In this document: positions 15,878 to 25,327 of the stretch, piece after piece
Position numbering within the stretch: position 1 is the stretch's first letter
Layout: every line of letters begins with the position of its first letter
Source: an uncultured Myxococcaceae bacterium
GTDB lineage: Bacteria > Myxococcota_A > Polyangia > Polyangiales > Ga0077539
Length of the DNA stretch: 64,000 nt
Assembly: GCA_945952225.1 (NCBI GenBank)
Contig: CAMFHP010000001.1
Location: 118,787-182,786 of the forward strand
Reading direction: 5' to 3'
Made by a program: the position numbers and the translations under genes
The notes under the pieces: generated by a model
Told to the model about the DNA's origin: nothing
The model's input: only the letters and a program-made list of their open reading frames with translations
Database searches by the model: none

Positions 15878-18800
15878 TGACGGGTACGGTGAAAGTCTAT
15901 GAGATCGCCGAGGATCTCAAGCTGGATACGGAGACCGTACTCCAGAAGATCCAGGCCCTTGGCATCCCTGCGAAGAACAAGATGTCGAAGATCGACGTGG
16001 CCTACGTCGACCAGATCAAGTCTTCGCTCGCGAAGGATCGCCAGGCGACCTACGTGGAGGTCGAGGTCGCGCCGGGCGTTCGCCGCCTGAAGCGCGTCGA
16101 GCCTCCGCCCGCGCCGCCTCCGCCGCCGCGTCCGCGCCCCGTGGTGCACGTGGAGCCCGAGCCTGTGCGCGCCCCCGAGCCCGTGGCCGTGAAGGCCCCG
16201 GAGCCCGAGCCCGTGCGCGCTCCCGAGCCCGTGGCCGTGAAGGCCCCGGAGCCCGCCCCCGTCGCGACGCCCGAGCCCGCGAAGGCCCCGGAGCCCGTGA
16301 AGCCCCCCGAGCCCGCGAAGGCTGTGGAGCCCGTGAAGGCTGCGGAGCCCGCGAAGGCTCCGGAAGCCGTCAAGGTCGCCGAGCCCGCGAAGGCCCCCGA
16401 GCCCGTGGCCGTGAAGGCCCCGGAGCCCGCGGCGGAACCCGTGAACCCCGCCCAGCCCGCGAAGCCTGCGGAGCCCGCGATGGCCCCCGAGGCCGAGCCC
16501 CTGGAGGCCGACGCGAAGGGCGAGAAGCGCCCCGCGGCGAAGACGGCGAAGACCCCCGAGGCCGAGCCCGTGAAGGCCCCGGAGCCCGCGGTGGCGAAGG
16601 CCCCCGAGGCCGCGCCCGTCGCGACGCCCGAGCCCGTGAAGGCCCCGGAGCCCGCGGCGGTGAAGACCCCGGAACCCGCGGTGGCGAAGGCCCCCGAGGT
16701 TGCGCCCGCGAAGGCCCCCGAGCCCGTCGCGAAGGCTCCCGAGGCCGCGCCCGTGAAGGCCCCCGAGGTTGCGCCCGCGAAGGCCCCCGAGGCTCCGAAG
16801 CCTCCGGTGCCGAGCATGCGTCCGTCGGCCCCCGAGGCCGCGGCGCTCACCGCGCAGCCGCCGCGTCCGTCGCAGCCCCCGCCGGGCCCTGCGGTGGCCA
16901 AGCGCGGCATCGAGGTGTGGGACCCGGTCACCCGCACGGTGAAGCACGTCGTGAGCGATGCGCCCTCGTCGGGCCCGCGCACCACGATGAGCGCGCCGCC
17001 CGGTGCGCGTCCGCCGGTGGGTGCCGATGGGCGCCGTCCGTCGCGCGTGACCACGGTGTTCCCCGCGCCCACGGCGGGCGGTCGCCGTCCCGGTCCGGGC
17101 GGATCGCGTCCGGGCGTGCCGGGCAGCGCGCCTGGCGCGTTCGCGAAGACGGGCTTCGGCAACCGTCACAACACGCCGATGCGCTCGCAGTCGGGGCCCT
17201 CGCTCCCCTCGACGCAGGATCCGAAGCGCAAGCCGGTCATCAAGATCGAGCAGCACATCTCGCTGCAGGAGCTCGCGCGTCGCATGAACCTCAAGGCCAC
17301 CGAGGTGCTGATGAAGCTCCTGCAGGTGGGCGGCGCGGGCAAGAACATCAACTCGACGCTCGACGCCGACACGGCGACGCTGCTCGCGAGCGAGTTCGGG
17401 TTCACCGTCGAAGACGTGGCGCTCGACACCGACGCCATCATCAAGAAGGCCCTTCCGCCGGACACCATCCAGGACTCGTCGCCGCGTCCGCCCGTGGTGA
17501 CCGTGATGGGCCACGTCGACCACGGCAAGACCACGCTCCTCGACGCGGTGCTCGGCATGCGCGTGGCCGAGGGCGAGGCCGGCGGCATCACCCAGGAGGT
17601 TCGCGCCTACCGCGTGACCACGCCCAAGGGCCCGGTGGTGTTCTTCGACACGCCCGGTCACGAGGCCTTCACGGCGCTGCGTATGCGCGGCGCCCAGACG
17701 ACCGACGTGGCCGTGCTCGTGGTGGCGGCAGACGACGGCGTGATGCCCACGACCATCGAGGCCATCAACCACGCGAAGGCCGCGAAGGTTCCGATCATCG
17801 TGGCGCTCAACAAGATGGACAAGCCGGGCGCCAACCCCCAGCGCGTGCTGCAGCAGCTCATGCAGTACGACGTCGTGGCCTCGGAGTTCGGCGGCGACAC
17901 GCTGGCCGTGAAGGTCAGCGCGAAGCAGCGCCAGGGCATCGAGGAGCTCCTCGAGACCCTCGCGTTCCAGACCGAGTACCTCGGGCTCAAGGCCAACGCG
18001 AAGAAGGCCGGCGTGGGCACGGTGTTCGAGTCGAAGCTCGACAAGGGTCGCGGCGCCGTCGCCCGCGTGCTCGTGCAGGAGGGCATCATTCGCAACGGCG
18101 ACGTGGTGCTCGCGGGCACCGCGTACGGCCGCATCCGCGCGATGTTCGACGACCGCGGCAAGGCCATCGACAAGGCCGGACCGAGCACGCCGATCGAGAT
18201 CCTCGGTCTGAGCGAGCCGCCCACCGCGGGCGACAAGATCTACGTGTGCGCCGACGCCCGCAAGGCGCAGGAGGCCGCGGAGCAGATCAAGCTGGCGCTG
18301 AAGAAGCCCGGGCCGAGCAACGAGCCCTTCGACGTCACGAAGTTCCTCGCGCAGAGCGAGACCATCACGGTCAACGTGGTGGTCAAGGCCGACGCGCAGG
18401 GCGCCGTCGAGGGTCTCAAGAAGGCCCTCACGCAGCTCAGCACCGACAAGGTGAAGGTCACCGTGCTCCACGCCGCCGTGGGCGCGATCACCGAGACCGA
18501 CGTTCAGCTCGCGGTGCCGTCGCGCGCCGTGATCGTGGGCTTCAACGTGCGCCCCGCGGGCAAGGCCGCCGCGATGGCCGAAGACCAGAAGATCACGATG
18601 CGCTTCTACAACGTGATCTACGAGGCGGTCGACGACATCAAGGCGCTCATGGTGGGCCAGCTCAAGCCGACGCTCGTCGAGCGCGCGCTGGGCAAGGCCG
18701 AAGTGCGCCAGGTGTTCAACATCACCAAGGTCGGCATCATCGCCGGCTCGATGGTGACCGAGGGCACCATCCGCCGCGGAGCGCTCGCCCGCCTCGTGCG

Positions 18801-18975
18801 CGACGGCGCCGAGAAGTGGCAGGGCAAGATCGCGTCGGTGCGCCGCATCAAGGACGACGTGAAGGAAGTCACCCAGGGCTTCGAGTGCGGCATCGGCCTC
18901 GAAAACTCGCCGGAGATCAAGTCCGGCGACATCATCGAAGCCTACGAGCACGACGAGGTCGCCGCGCAGCTCTGA
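15877..18975 (+). CDS. infB: Translation initiation factor IF-2 with expanded Pro/Glu/Ala/Lys linker
   Basis: 1032 residues; the GTPase that places initiator tRNA on the 30S subunit. IF2 N-terminal domain about 1-52, a low-complexity linker about 85-311 built of KAPEP units, a Pro/Gly/Arg-rich stretch about 320-440, a second IF2_N-like domain about 450-500, then the G domain with [10 protein letters not shown] (about 542), DTPGHEAFT and NKMDKPG, and the C-terminal domains II-IV. Longer than the roughly 890 residues of E. coli IF-2 because of the linker. Coupled to ylxR by a 1-nt overlap. Confidence 0.95.
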   Translation: MTGTVKVYEIAEDLKLDTETVLQKIQALGIPAKNKMSKIDVAYVDQIKSSLAKDRQATYVEVEVAPGVRRLKRVEPPPAPPPPPRPRPVVHVEPEPVRAPEPVAVKAPEPEPVRAPEPVAVKAPEPAPVATPEPAKAPEPVKPPEPAKAVEPVKAAEPAKAPEAVKVAEPAKAPEPVAVKAPEPAAEPVNPAQPAKPAEPAMAPEAEPLEADAKGEKRPAAKTAKTPEAEPVKAPEPAVAKAPEAAPVATPEPVKAPEPAAVKTPEPAVAKAPEVAPAKAPEPVAKAPEAAPVKAPEVAPAKAPEAPKPPVPSMRPSAPEAAALTAQPPRPSQPPPGPAVAKRGIEVWDPVTRTVKHVVSDAPSSGPRTTMSAPPGARPPVGADGRRPSRVTTVFPAPTAGGRRPGPGGSRPGVPGSAPGAFAKTGFGNRHNTPMRSQSGPSLPSTQDPKRKPVIKIEQHISLQELARRMNLKATEVLMKLLQVGGAGKNINSTLDADTATLLASEFGFTVEDVALDTDAIIKKALPPDTIQDSSPRPPVVTVMGHVDHGKTTLLDAVLGMRVAEGEAGGITQEVRAYRVTTPKGPVVFFDTPGHEAFTALRMRGAQTTDVAVLVVAADDGVMPTTIEAINHAKAAKVPIIVALNKMDKPGANPQRVLQQLMQYDVVASEFGGDTLAVKVSAKQRQGIEELLETLAFQTEYLGLKANAKKAGVGTVFESKLDKGRGAVARVLVQEGIIRNGDVVLAGTAYGRIRAMFDDRGKAIDKAGPSTPIEILGLSEPPTAGDKIYVCADARKAQEAAEQIKLALKKPGPSNEPFDVTKFLAQSETITVNVVVKADAQGAVEGLKKALTQLSTDKVKVTVLHAAVGAITETDVQLAVPSRAVIVGFNVRPAGKAAAMAEDQKITMRFYNVIYEAVDDIKALMVGQLKPTLVERALGKAEVRQVFNITKVGIIAGSMVTEGTIRRGALARLVRDGAEKWQGKIASVRRIKDDVKEVTQGFECGIGLENSPEIKSGDIIEAYEHDEVAAQL
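16140..16810 (+). repeat. Low-complexity repeat tract encoding (Lys-Ala-Pro-Glu-Pro)n
   Basis: In-frame imperfect repeats of GAGCCCGTGAAGGCCCC-type units inside infB. The tract covers the IF-2 linker and is likely variable in length between strains. Confidence 0.75.
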
Positions 18976-19062
18976 GCGAGGCGCGAGACCCACCACCACG
19001 CGGGGCGGCGCGCATCGTCGCCCCGCGGCACCGATCAACGACGACACGGGAAGCGGCCGCTC

Positions 19063-19542
19063 ATGCAGCTCACGGGCAGGACCACGTTTGAACTGATCGA
19101 CGAAGAGGGCGACGAGTCGGGCTCGTGGGAGTTCGAATGGGTCGGTCGTGATCCCTTCGAGCTCATCATCGCGGCGGTGACCGAGGTCTCGGGGCGCCCG
19201 TGGAAGTGGTCCACGAAGCGGTCGAACTCGGGCAAGCTCTCGCCGCAGCTCTGCCGCGTGCTCTCGGTCCGCGTGGGCCGGGTGCTCCGCAAGGAGAACC
19301 GCGGTCGCACGGCGGCGTGCATCGCCCGCGTCGTGGCCGAAGAGTACTCCCCGCGTCGCAAGCAGCAGATCGACCCGAAGGCCGTTCGCGTGCTCCTCGC
19401 GAAGATCAACCCCGACATGCCCGAAGACGCCGACGAGCGTCCCGAGCTCCTCGCGGCGGTGATGCTCCGTCGCTTCCGTCGCGCCCTCAAGGCCGCGGTC
19501 GAGGGCGACGTGGGGCTCCGCATCTCCTGGCTGGTGGAGTGA
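19063..19542 (+). CDS. Protein of unknown function inserted between infB and ylxP
   Basis: 159 residues, highly charged, no signal peptide. The N-terminal part (TTFELIDEEGDESGSWEFEW) looks like a small beta-rich unit; the C-terminal half is Arg-rich helix (VLRKENRGRTAACIARVVAEEY, PELLAAVMLRRFRRALKAAVEG). It lies 87 bp after infB and 19 bp before ylxP in the same direction, so it is likely co-transcribed with the translation operon and may act on RNA or the ribosome. No family recognised. Confidence 0.65.
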   Translation: MQLTGRTTFELIDEEGDESGSWEFEWVGRDPFELIIAAVTEVSGRPWKWSTKRSNSGKLSPQLCRVLSVRVGRVLRKENRGRTAACIARVVAEEYSPRRKQQIDPKAVRVLLAKINPDMPEDADERPELLAAVMLRRFRRALKAAVEGDVGLRISWLVE

Positions 19543-19561
19543 CGCTCCGCCCATCGCCCCG

Positions 19562-19939
19562 ATGATCGTCGCGCTCGCCCGCATCCGACTTCACATCCCC
19601 GCCGCGCGCTCGCTCAAAGACCGCCGCGCCGTCGTGCGCAAGGCCCTCGACCGGGTGCGCGCCCGCTTCGACGTCTCGGCCGCCGAGGTGGGCGACGTCG
19701 AGCGCTGGCAGGTCGCCACGCTCGCCGTGGCGCTGGTCACAAACGACGCCTCCCTCGCGAGCTCGGTGCTCGACCGGGTCACGTCGATGGTCGCCTCCGC
19801 GGTCGCGGGCGAGGCGATGATCACCGGCCGCGAGACCCACTTCGAATCCTACAGTGACGACGAGCCCATCGGTGACGACGGGCTCCAGGAGAAGCTCTCC
19901 CATGGCGACGACGAAGGCCACGAAGCCGACGAAGCGTGA
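19562..19939 (+). CDS. ylxP: YlxP family (DUF503) protein
   Basis: 125 residues. Conserved small protein found next to infB and rbfA in many bacteria. The opening MIVALARIRLHIPAARSLKD and KDRRAVVRKALDRVRARFDVSAAEVGD segment match DUF503. The C-terminus is a short acidic tail (DDEPIGDDGLQEKLSHGDDE) created by the coding region that overlaps the start of rbfA by 38 nt. Probably acts with RbfA in ribosome assembly; the biochemical role of the family is poorly defined. Confidence 0.85.
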   Translation: MIVALARIRLHIPAARSLKDRRAVVRKALDRVRARFDVSAAEVGDVERWQVATLAVALVTNDASLASSVLDRVTSMVASAVAGEAMITGRETHFESYSDDEPIGDDGLQEKLSHGDDEGHEADEA

Positions 19940-20309
19940 CAACCACCGCGTCGAGCGCGTGCAGTCTCGCGTGCAGCAGGAACTCTCGACCCTCCTCCAG
20001 CGCGAGTTCTCCGATCCGCGCCTCGCCAACGTGGTGCTCTCCCACGTGGCGATCACCGACGACCTCTCGCTCGCGACCGTGTCGTTCGTGGTGATGGGCG
20101 ACGGCCCCGACCGCGCGCAGGCCCGCGACGCCGCGAAGGTGCTCAAGCGCCTCGCGCCCGCGATCCGCACGAAGCTCGCGCCGCGCATCGACATCCGCCG
20201 CGCGCCCGAAGTGGAGTTCGTCGTCGACGAGGGACGCGAGCAGGTCGAGCGCCTCGACGCGATCCTCGACGAGGTGTCGCGCGAGCTGAAGAACACGCGC
20301 AACACCTGA
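19902..20309 (+). CDS. rbfA: Ribosome-binding factor A
   Basis: 135 residues, usual RbfA length, for 16S rRNA 5' end maturation and 30S assembly. The KH-like fold shows as RVERVQSRVQQELSTLLQREFSDPRL followed by LSHVAITDDLSLATVSFVV. Start ATG 19902 is placed where CCAGGAGAAG precedes by about 7 bp; longer in-frame starts would add unrelated residues. It overlaps ylxP by 38 nt in another frame, so the two are likely translationally linked. Last gene of the operon; a convergent lipoprotein gene ends 14 bp away. Confidence 0.92.
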   Translation: MATTKATKPTKRDNHRVERVQSRVQQELSTLLQREFSDPRLANVVLSHVAITDDLSLATVSFVVMGDGPDRAQARDAAKVLKRLAPAIRTKLAPRIDIRRAPEVEFVVDEGREQVERLDAILDEVSRELKNTRNT

Positions 20310-20329
20310 CCGCCGCGGTCACCTCAGGT
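20304..20329. terminator. Possible bidirectional terminator between convergent genes
   Basis: TGACCG-CCG-CGGTCA at 20307-20321, nested with ACCTGA at 20304-20309 and TCAGGT at 20324-20329, spans the 14-bp gap between rbfA and the convergent gene. No T-run, so only weak support. Confidence 0.3.
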
Positions 20330-21235
20330 CGCGCACACGCCGCTGCGACAGACCTGGCCCGACGGGCACGTGCGCCCGCACGCGCCGCAGTTGAAGCGAT
20401 CGACCTGGAGGTTGGTGCAGAACCCGCAGCGCGTGGTGCCCGCGGGGCACATGTCGACGCACACGCCCGTGTCGCACTCCTGGCTCGACGGGCACGCGCG
20501 ACCGCAGCCGCCGCAGTGGGCGTTGCTGGTGAAGGGGTTCACGCAGCTCGCGCCGCAACGGAGCTCGGGCATCGGGCACGAGGCCGTCACGCAGCGCGCG
20601 CCCACGCAGTCCTGCGCGTCGGGGCACACGTTGCCGCAGGTGCCGCAGTTCGTACGGTCCGTGCCCAGGATCACGCACACGCCCGAGCAATTGGTCTGCC
20701 CCGCGCCCACACACGTCACGTCGGGCGGAGGCTCGGCGTCGCCCGTGGGCACATCCGCGCGCGGACCGTCACCGCCCGCGCTGTCGAGCACCACGTCGCC
20801 GCTCGCGGCGCTGTCGCTCGCATCGGCATCGAGGGCGCCGTCGGTCGCATCGGCGCGGTCCAGCGCGGCGTCGGTCACGTCGGGGGCGCTGTCGAGGGCC
20901 GCGTCCATGCCCGCGTCGAGGGGCGCGGTGTCGAGGGCGACGTCTGCGGGGGCGTCGATGGGCGCGGTGTCGACGGGGGCCATGTCCGCGACGACGTCGG
21001 CGGGCGCGGCGTCGACGGGCGCCGTGTCGACGGATGCATCGACAGGCGCGGTGTCGACGGGGGCCGTGTCGGTCACGACGTCGGCGGGCGCATCGCTCGC
21101 GTCGGTCACGTCGCGGCCTGCGTCGACGTTGGAGGTCGAGGGTCGCGGTTCGGCGCCGCACGCGACGGCGAGGAGCGCGGTGACGAAGAGCGCAGACGCG
21201 CGCGAGACGCCCTGCGAAGCATCGCGAAGGTTCAT
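20324..21235 (-). CDS. Lipoprotein with Asp/Ala linker and Cys-rich modules
   Basis: 303 residues. Signal peptide with lipobox VAC near residue 26 (TALLAVAC), then a linker rich in DTAPVD-type units (about 35-165), then three or four Cys-rich modules with NCGxCGxxC spacing (TNCGTCGNVCP, AHCGGCGRACP, FNCGACGRTCP). These are the same modules as in the large RCC1-like lipoprotein at 8557, which suggests a lineage-specific family of surface or periplasmic proteins. Function unknown. Convergent with rbfA. Confidence 0.7.
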   Translation of the reverse strand: MNLRDASQGVSRASALFVTALLAVACGAEPRPSTSNVDAGRDVTDASDAPADVVTDTAPVDTAPVDASVDTAPVDAAPADVVADMAPVDTAPIDAPADVALDTAPLDAGMDAALDSAPDVTDAALDRADATDGALDADASDSAASGDVVLDSAGGDGPRADVPTGDAEPPPDVTCVGAGQTNCSGVCVILGTDRTNCGTCGNVCPDAQDCVGARCVTASCPMPELRCGASCVNPFTSNAHCGGCGRACPSSQECDTGVCVDMCPAGTTRCGFCTNLQVDRFNCGACGRTCPSGQVCRSGVCAT

Positions 21236-21270
21236 GGGAGCGGATCCTAACGCGAGGGCGCGGTGTGCGG

Positions 21271-23025
21271 TCAGCCCACGATGGGGGCGATGACCATGCG
21301 CGCGATGGGGTGATACGACGCCGCGTGGCGCGCGAAGGCGCGGCGGGCGATGGGCGCGGTGTCGGCGCGGTCCATGAGGGCGCGGTAGAGGGGCTTGAGG
21401 TACTTCATGCGCCCGACCTCACCGAGCAGCGATTCGGCGCGGGGCAGGGCGGGTTCGTAGCCCGCGCGCACGGCCACGAGGAGCCACGCCACGAGGATCT
21501 CGTACGCGGACTTCTGCGTGAGGTGGTAGCGCGCGTCGAGGGCCTCGGCGGTCTCGCGGGTGACCGTGTCGGGCATGGCTTCGAGGTAGAGCTGCCACTC
21601 GGTGGGGCTCCAGCGCGCGGCGGTGTCGGCGTCGGGCACGCGAGCGCCGAGCGCGCCGATGGCGTCGAGGAGCGCGGACTTCGAAGCGGGCGCGTTGGCG
21701 GGCACGCCGTGGCCGTCGATCCATGCGGGCGCGTCGATGGCGGCGAGCGCGCCGGGGAGCTCGCGCTCGGTGAACGCGAGAAAGTCTTCGGTGGTGATCG
21801 CGCCGAAGCGGAAGGTCTCGATGTACGCGCGGATGAAGCGTTCGAAGCGGGCGCGGCCCACGTGGGCTTCGAGCGCGAGGATGAACAGGCAGCCCTTGTC
21901 GTAGGGCACTTCGGAGAAGGCGTCGTCGGGGTCGACGCCCGCGAGGTGCGTGCGGAGCTTCGTGAGCTCGGGGCGCCCTTCTTTCACGAAGCGCTCGATG
22001 GCGCGGTCGAGCCCGCGGCGGCCCAGCGCGGCGTGGAGCGCGCCGGCTTCCACACCCTCCGTGGCCTCGACGATGCGGAGCTCGGCGTAGCGGGTCCAGC
22101 CCTCGTTGAGCCAGAAGTGTTCGGCGTTGGCGTTGGTGATGAGGTTGCCCGTCCACGAGTGGGCGAGCTCGTGCGAGACCACGCGCACCTGCGAGCGATC
22201 GCCCGCGAGGAGCGTCGGCGTGAGAAACGTGAGCCGCGGGTTCTCCATGCCGCCGTACGGAAACGACGGAGGCATCACGAGCACGTCGAAGCGGTCCCAG
22301 TCGTACGGGCCGAAGAGGCGCTCGCCCACGGCGAGGTGCGCGTCGATCTCGGCGAACTCCCACGCCGCGGCCTCGACCACGGCGGCCTCGGCCCACACGC
22401 GGCTCCGCGGGCCCACGTCGCGGAACACCACGTCGCCCACGGCGAACGCGAAGAGGTACGGCGGCACGGGCTGGGGCATCGCGTACGACTCCACCGCCAC
22501 GTCGCCCTCGACGGCGCGCTTCACGAAGGCCGCGGCCATGAGCGCGCGGAGGTTCGCGGGCACCGTGAGCTCGGCCTCGAAGGTGATGCGCACGCGCGGC
22601 GTGTCTTGCAGCGGCACCACCGAGCGCGCGTGGATCGCCTGGCACTGCGAGAACAGAAAGGGCGCCTTCTTGCCCGCGGTCTGTTCGGGCGTGAGCCACT
22701 GGAGCGCCGTGGCCTCGGGCGACGTGCGGTAGCGCACCGTGATCGAGCCGGTGGGCGACGGGAGCGTCACCGACAGCCGCGCGCCGAGCACCCCGTCGGG
22801 CGCGTCGAGCGTGAAGGGCAGCGCGCGCCCCGCGTCGTCGACCACGGATTGCACCGCGAGCGCGCGCGTGTCGAGGTCGATCACCCCTTCGCCGGGCGCG
22901 GCGAACACGAGCGTCGCCTCGGCGTCGAGCACACGACGTTCGAAGTCGACGCGCGCCTTCCATCGCAGCGTGCGGGTCTGGGGGTGCGAGGCGTCGGCGT
23001 AGGAGTGGGGATCAAGACGGGCCAT
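21271..23025 (-). CDS. M1 family metallo-aminopeptidase, leukotriene A4 hydrolase type
   Basis: 584 residues, close to the 600-odd of LTA4H-type enzymes. GGMEN exopeptidase motif at 258-262 and HELAH (H285, E286, H289) with the third zinc ligand E308, spaced exactly HExxH-x18-E. The middle region SQCQAIHARSVVPLQDTP is also typical of the LTA4H branch. No signal peptide seen, so likely cytoplasmic. Start MARLD at 23025 is preferred; upstream in-frame starts at 23049 and 23073 would add up to 16 residues. Stands alone. Confidence 0.88.
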   Translation of the reverse strand: MARLDPHSYADASHPQTRTLRWKARVDFERRVLDAEATLVFAAPGEGVIDLDTRALAVQSVVDDAGRALPFTLDAPDGVLGARLSVTLPSPTGSITVRYRTSPEATALQWLTPEQTAGKKAPFLFSQCQAIHARSVVPLQDTPRVRITFEAELTVPANLRALMAAAFVKRAVEGDVAVESYAMPQPVPPYLFAFAVGDVVFRDVGPRSRVWAEAAVVEAAAWEFAEIDAHLAVGERLFGPYDWDRFDVLVMPPSFPYGGMENPRLTFLTPTLLAGDRSQVRVVSHELAHSWTGNLITNANAEHFWLNEGWTRYAELRIVEATEGVEAGALHAALGRRGLDRAIERFVKEGRPELTKLRTHLAGVDPDDAFSEVPYDKGCLFILALEAHVGRARFERFIRAYIETFRFGAITTEDFLAFTERELPGALAAIDAPAWIDGHGVPANAPASKSALLDAIGALGARVPDADTAARWSPTEWQLYLEAMPDTVTRETAEALDARYHLTQKSAYEILVAWLLVAVRAGYEPALPRAESLLGEVGRMKYLKPLYRALMDRADTAPIARRAFARHAASYHPIARMVIAPIVG

Positions 23026-23140
23026 CGATCGGGGCGCGGATCCTGCCATAGGTCCGCTGCGATCGTTGGGCACAAATTCGTTGCTGCACCGCAGTAGAAC
23101 GCGAGGCGCGAGGGCCGCACCCGCACCCTGCGACCGACGG

Positions 23141-24049
23141 TCACTTCATCGCGCGGCGCTGGGCGCGGTTCATCTTCGAGCCCTGCATTTCGAGGATGCC
23201 CTTGCGCGCGTTGGGGTCGTTGCGCAGCACCTCTTCGGCCATGGCGCGCATCTCGGGACGCACGCCCGAGTCGGGCATCATGAAGCGCGCGAGGTACTGA
23301 AAGTTCTCGCGGCAGAGCACCACCATGTCTTTGCGCACGAGGTCGCGCTTGCTCTCGGCCCAGTTCGCGAAGATGCGCGCGAACAGCAGCGGAACGCGCG
23401 CGTTCTCGTACGCCTTCTCGTCGGGCGAGAAGGTCGCGAGAATGTCGCGGGCCTCCTTCACCTTCTCGGTGCGCGCCCACGCCTCGGCCACGGTGGCGGC
23501 CATCACCGCGCGCACCTCGGGCTGCTGGATCTGCGAGAGCTGGATCTCGTCGGCCAGACGCGACGCCTCCTCGACGCGGTTCTTCACCAGGTAGACCTGG
23601 GCCTTCATCCCGCGCACTTCGTTGAGAAGCATCGCGGGCACCTTCTTCATGTCGATGGAGTCGAGCGTGGCGACGGCCTTCTCGGGGTCCTCCTGCAGTT
23701 CGAGCTGCGCGCGCATGAGGGTGTTGGTCACGTCGTTGTCGACGGCCTCGCGCTGCTTGAGCTGCTCGATCGCGGCCTTGCGCGCCTCGGGGCTCTCGTT
23801 CGCGCGCTTCGCGAGGTTCATGAGCTCGAGCTGCTTCTGGTACCAGCGCCACATGTACAGGCCGAGGCCCGCGAGCACGAGGGTGAGCACGCCCAGAAAG
23901 ATCATCGTGCCCGTCGAGCGGCTCGCGATGGCGAGCGCCCACAGCCCCACGAAGACCGCCCCCGCGATCACGAGGTTGCGCTTCTGAATGGCGAGCCCCG
24001 GCGCGGCGGGTCCCGCGGCGGCGTTCTTCTGCTGCGATGTTTCGGCCAT
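23141..24049 (-). CDS. Membrane-anchored helical-repeat protein, unknown
   Basis: 302 residues. Two adjacent transmembrane helices near the N-terminus (about 25-42 and 47-68), followed by a charged coiled-coil-like stretch and TPR-like helices (QLELQEDPEKAVATLDS, VEEASRLADEIQLSQ, KVKEARDILATFSPDE), and a basic end MNRAQRRAMK. Probably faces the cytoplasm. ATG at 24049. The -10-like TAGAGT lies at 24064-24069 on this strand, only a few bp before the expected transcript start, so translation may be nearly leaderless. No family recognised. Confidence 0.6.
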   Translation of the reverse strand: MAETSQQKNAAAGPAAPGLAIQKRNLVIAGAVFVGLWALAIASRSTGTMIFLGVLTLVLAGLGLYMWRWYQKQLELMNLAKRANESPEARKAAIEQLKQREAVDNDVTNTLMRAQLELQEDPEKAVATLDSIDMKKVPAMLLNEVRGMKAQVYLVKNRVEEASRLADEIQLSQIQQPEVRAVMAATVAEAWARTEKVKEARDILATFSPDEKAYENARVPLLFARIFANWAESKRDLVRKDMVVLCRENFQYLARFMMPDSGVRPEMRAMAEEVLRNDPNARKGILEMQGSKMNRAQRRAMK

Positions 24050-24109
24050 GGGGTTGGTCGAGTACTCTAACCGTCCGCCGGGTGGCAAGACCCCGGCTCG
24101 ACCCCTTCG

Positions 24110-25318
24110 ATGACCCTGTCACGCCGCGCTTTTTTCGCTTCCCTGGCGGCCTCGTCGGGGGCTGCCGTGGCCCACGCGCAGACCCGTGAGGCCCCTGTCG
24201 ACGAGGGGCTCTTTCAGCTCGCGGGGCGGTGCATCCTCGCGGGCTCGCGGGCGCCGCAGCTCCACCCCACGCTCGCGCAGATGCTCGAACGCAACGCCCT
24301 CGGCGGCGTGCTGGTGGCGGGCGAGAACGCGCGCACCTCGGCCTCGCTGCGGGCCCTCGTCGACGGGGTTCGCGTGCGAACGCCCGCGGGCGATCCCCCG
24401 GTGCTCATCGCCGCAGACCAGGAAGGGGGAACGGTCTCGCACCTCTCGCCGGTGCTTCCGCGCATGCCCTCGGTGCACGAGCTCGGGGCCATCGACGACA
24501 CGGCGCTCACGACCCGATGGGGCGCTGCGATGGGCGCCGACCTGCGGCGCGTGGGCGTGAACTTCGACCTCGCCCCCGTGCTCGACGTGCGAACCAACCC
24601 GCGGAACATGGTGGTTCACATGCGAACCTTCGGCGAGCGCGTCGACGTGGTGACTCGCCACGCGCGGCCCGTGCTCGAAGGCCTCCTCGGCGCGGGGGTG
24701 CTCGCGTGCGTGAAGCACTTTCCCGGGCACGGAGACACCGCCGTCGACTCGCACTACGGGCTGCCGCGCGTGGCCCACACGATGGCCCGCCTCGACGCGG
24801 TGGAGCTCGTTCCCTTTCGCGCGGTGATGAACCTCACGCCCGCGGTGATGCTCGCCCACGTGGTCTACGCGGGCGTCGACGCCGAGCGTCCCGCGTCGCT
24901 CTCGCGGGCCATCGCGCACGGGCTCCTGCGCGAGCGCATGAACTTCACCGGCGCCGCCGTGACCGACGACCTGGAGATGTCGGCCATCCGCTCGCACTGG
25001 GGTGTCTCCGCGGGCGCGGTCATGGCGATGGAGGCCGGCTGCGACCTGCTCACCATCGCGCACTCGCCGCACATCGCGATGGAGACCGCGCGGATCATGG
25101 CCCGTCGCGCATCGCAGAACCGGGCGTTTCGCACGCGGCTCGAAGAGGCCGCCGGTCGCGTCCACGCGCTGCGCACGCAGCTCACGCGGCCCGTCCCCTC
25201 GAACGCGGTGCAGGCCACCGTGTGGGACGTGCTCCGCGAGGTCGGTCACCTCACGCGTGCGAGAGACCGTCGCGCGGCCCGCAACGCCGTCGATCCGACG
25301 CGCGCCGCGCCCCGGTAG
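24110..25318 (+). CDS. nagZ: Glycoside hydrolase family 3 protein (NagZ-like beta-N-acetylhexosaminidase)
   Basis: 402 residues. Releases GlcNAc from muropeptides in peptidoglycan recycling. Catalytic features: AADQEGG, KHFPGHGDT (substrate-binding Lys-His and the histidine loop) and TDDLEM with the nucleophile Asp. An N-terminal SRRAFFASLAA segment resembles a Tat signal, ending in AHAQ, so the enzyme is predicted to be exported, unlike cytoplasmic E. coli NagZ. Convergent with the TPR gene at 25328. Confidence 0.82.
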   Translation: MTLSRRAFFASLAASSGAAVAHAQTREAPVDEGLFQLAGRCILAGSRAPQLHPTLAQMLERNALGGVLVAGENARTSASLRALVDGVRVRTPAGDPPVLIAADQEGGTVSHLSPVLPRMPSVHELGAIDDTALTTRWGAAMGADLRRVGVNFDLAPVLDVRTNPRNMVVHMRTFGERVDVVTRHARPVLEGLLGAGVLACVKHFPGHGDTAVDSHYGLPRVAHTMARLDAVELVPFRAVMNLTPAVMLAHVVYAGVDAERPASLSRAIAHGLLRERMNFTGAAVTDDLEMSAIRSHWGVSAGAVMAMEAGCDLLTIAHSPHIAMETARIMARRASQNRAFRTRLEEAAGRVHALRTQLTRPVPSNAVQATVWDVLREVGHLTRARDRRAARNAVDPTRAAPR

Positions 25319-25327
25319 TCTGCACCA

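Noticed and set aside
15334..19584. 1416-codon open frame on the minus strand across ylxR-infB
   Set aside because: It is antisense to conserved genes, has His/Arg/Leu-rich low-complexity content, and is explained by high GC and repeat coding.
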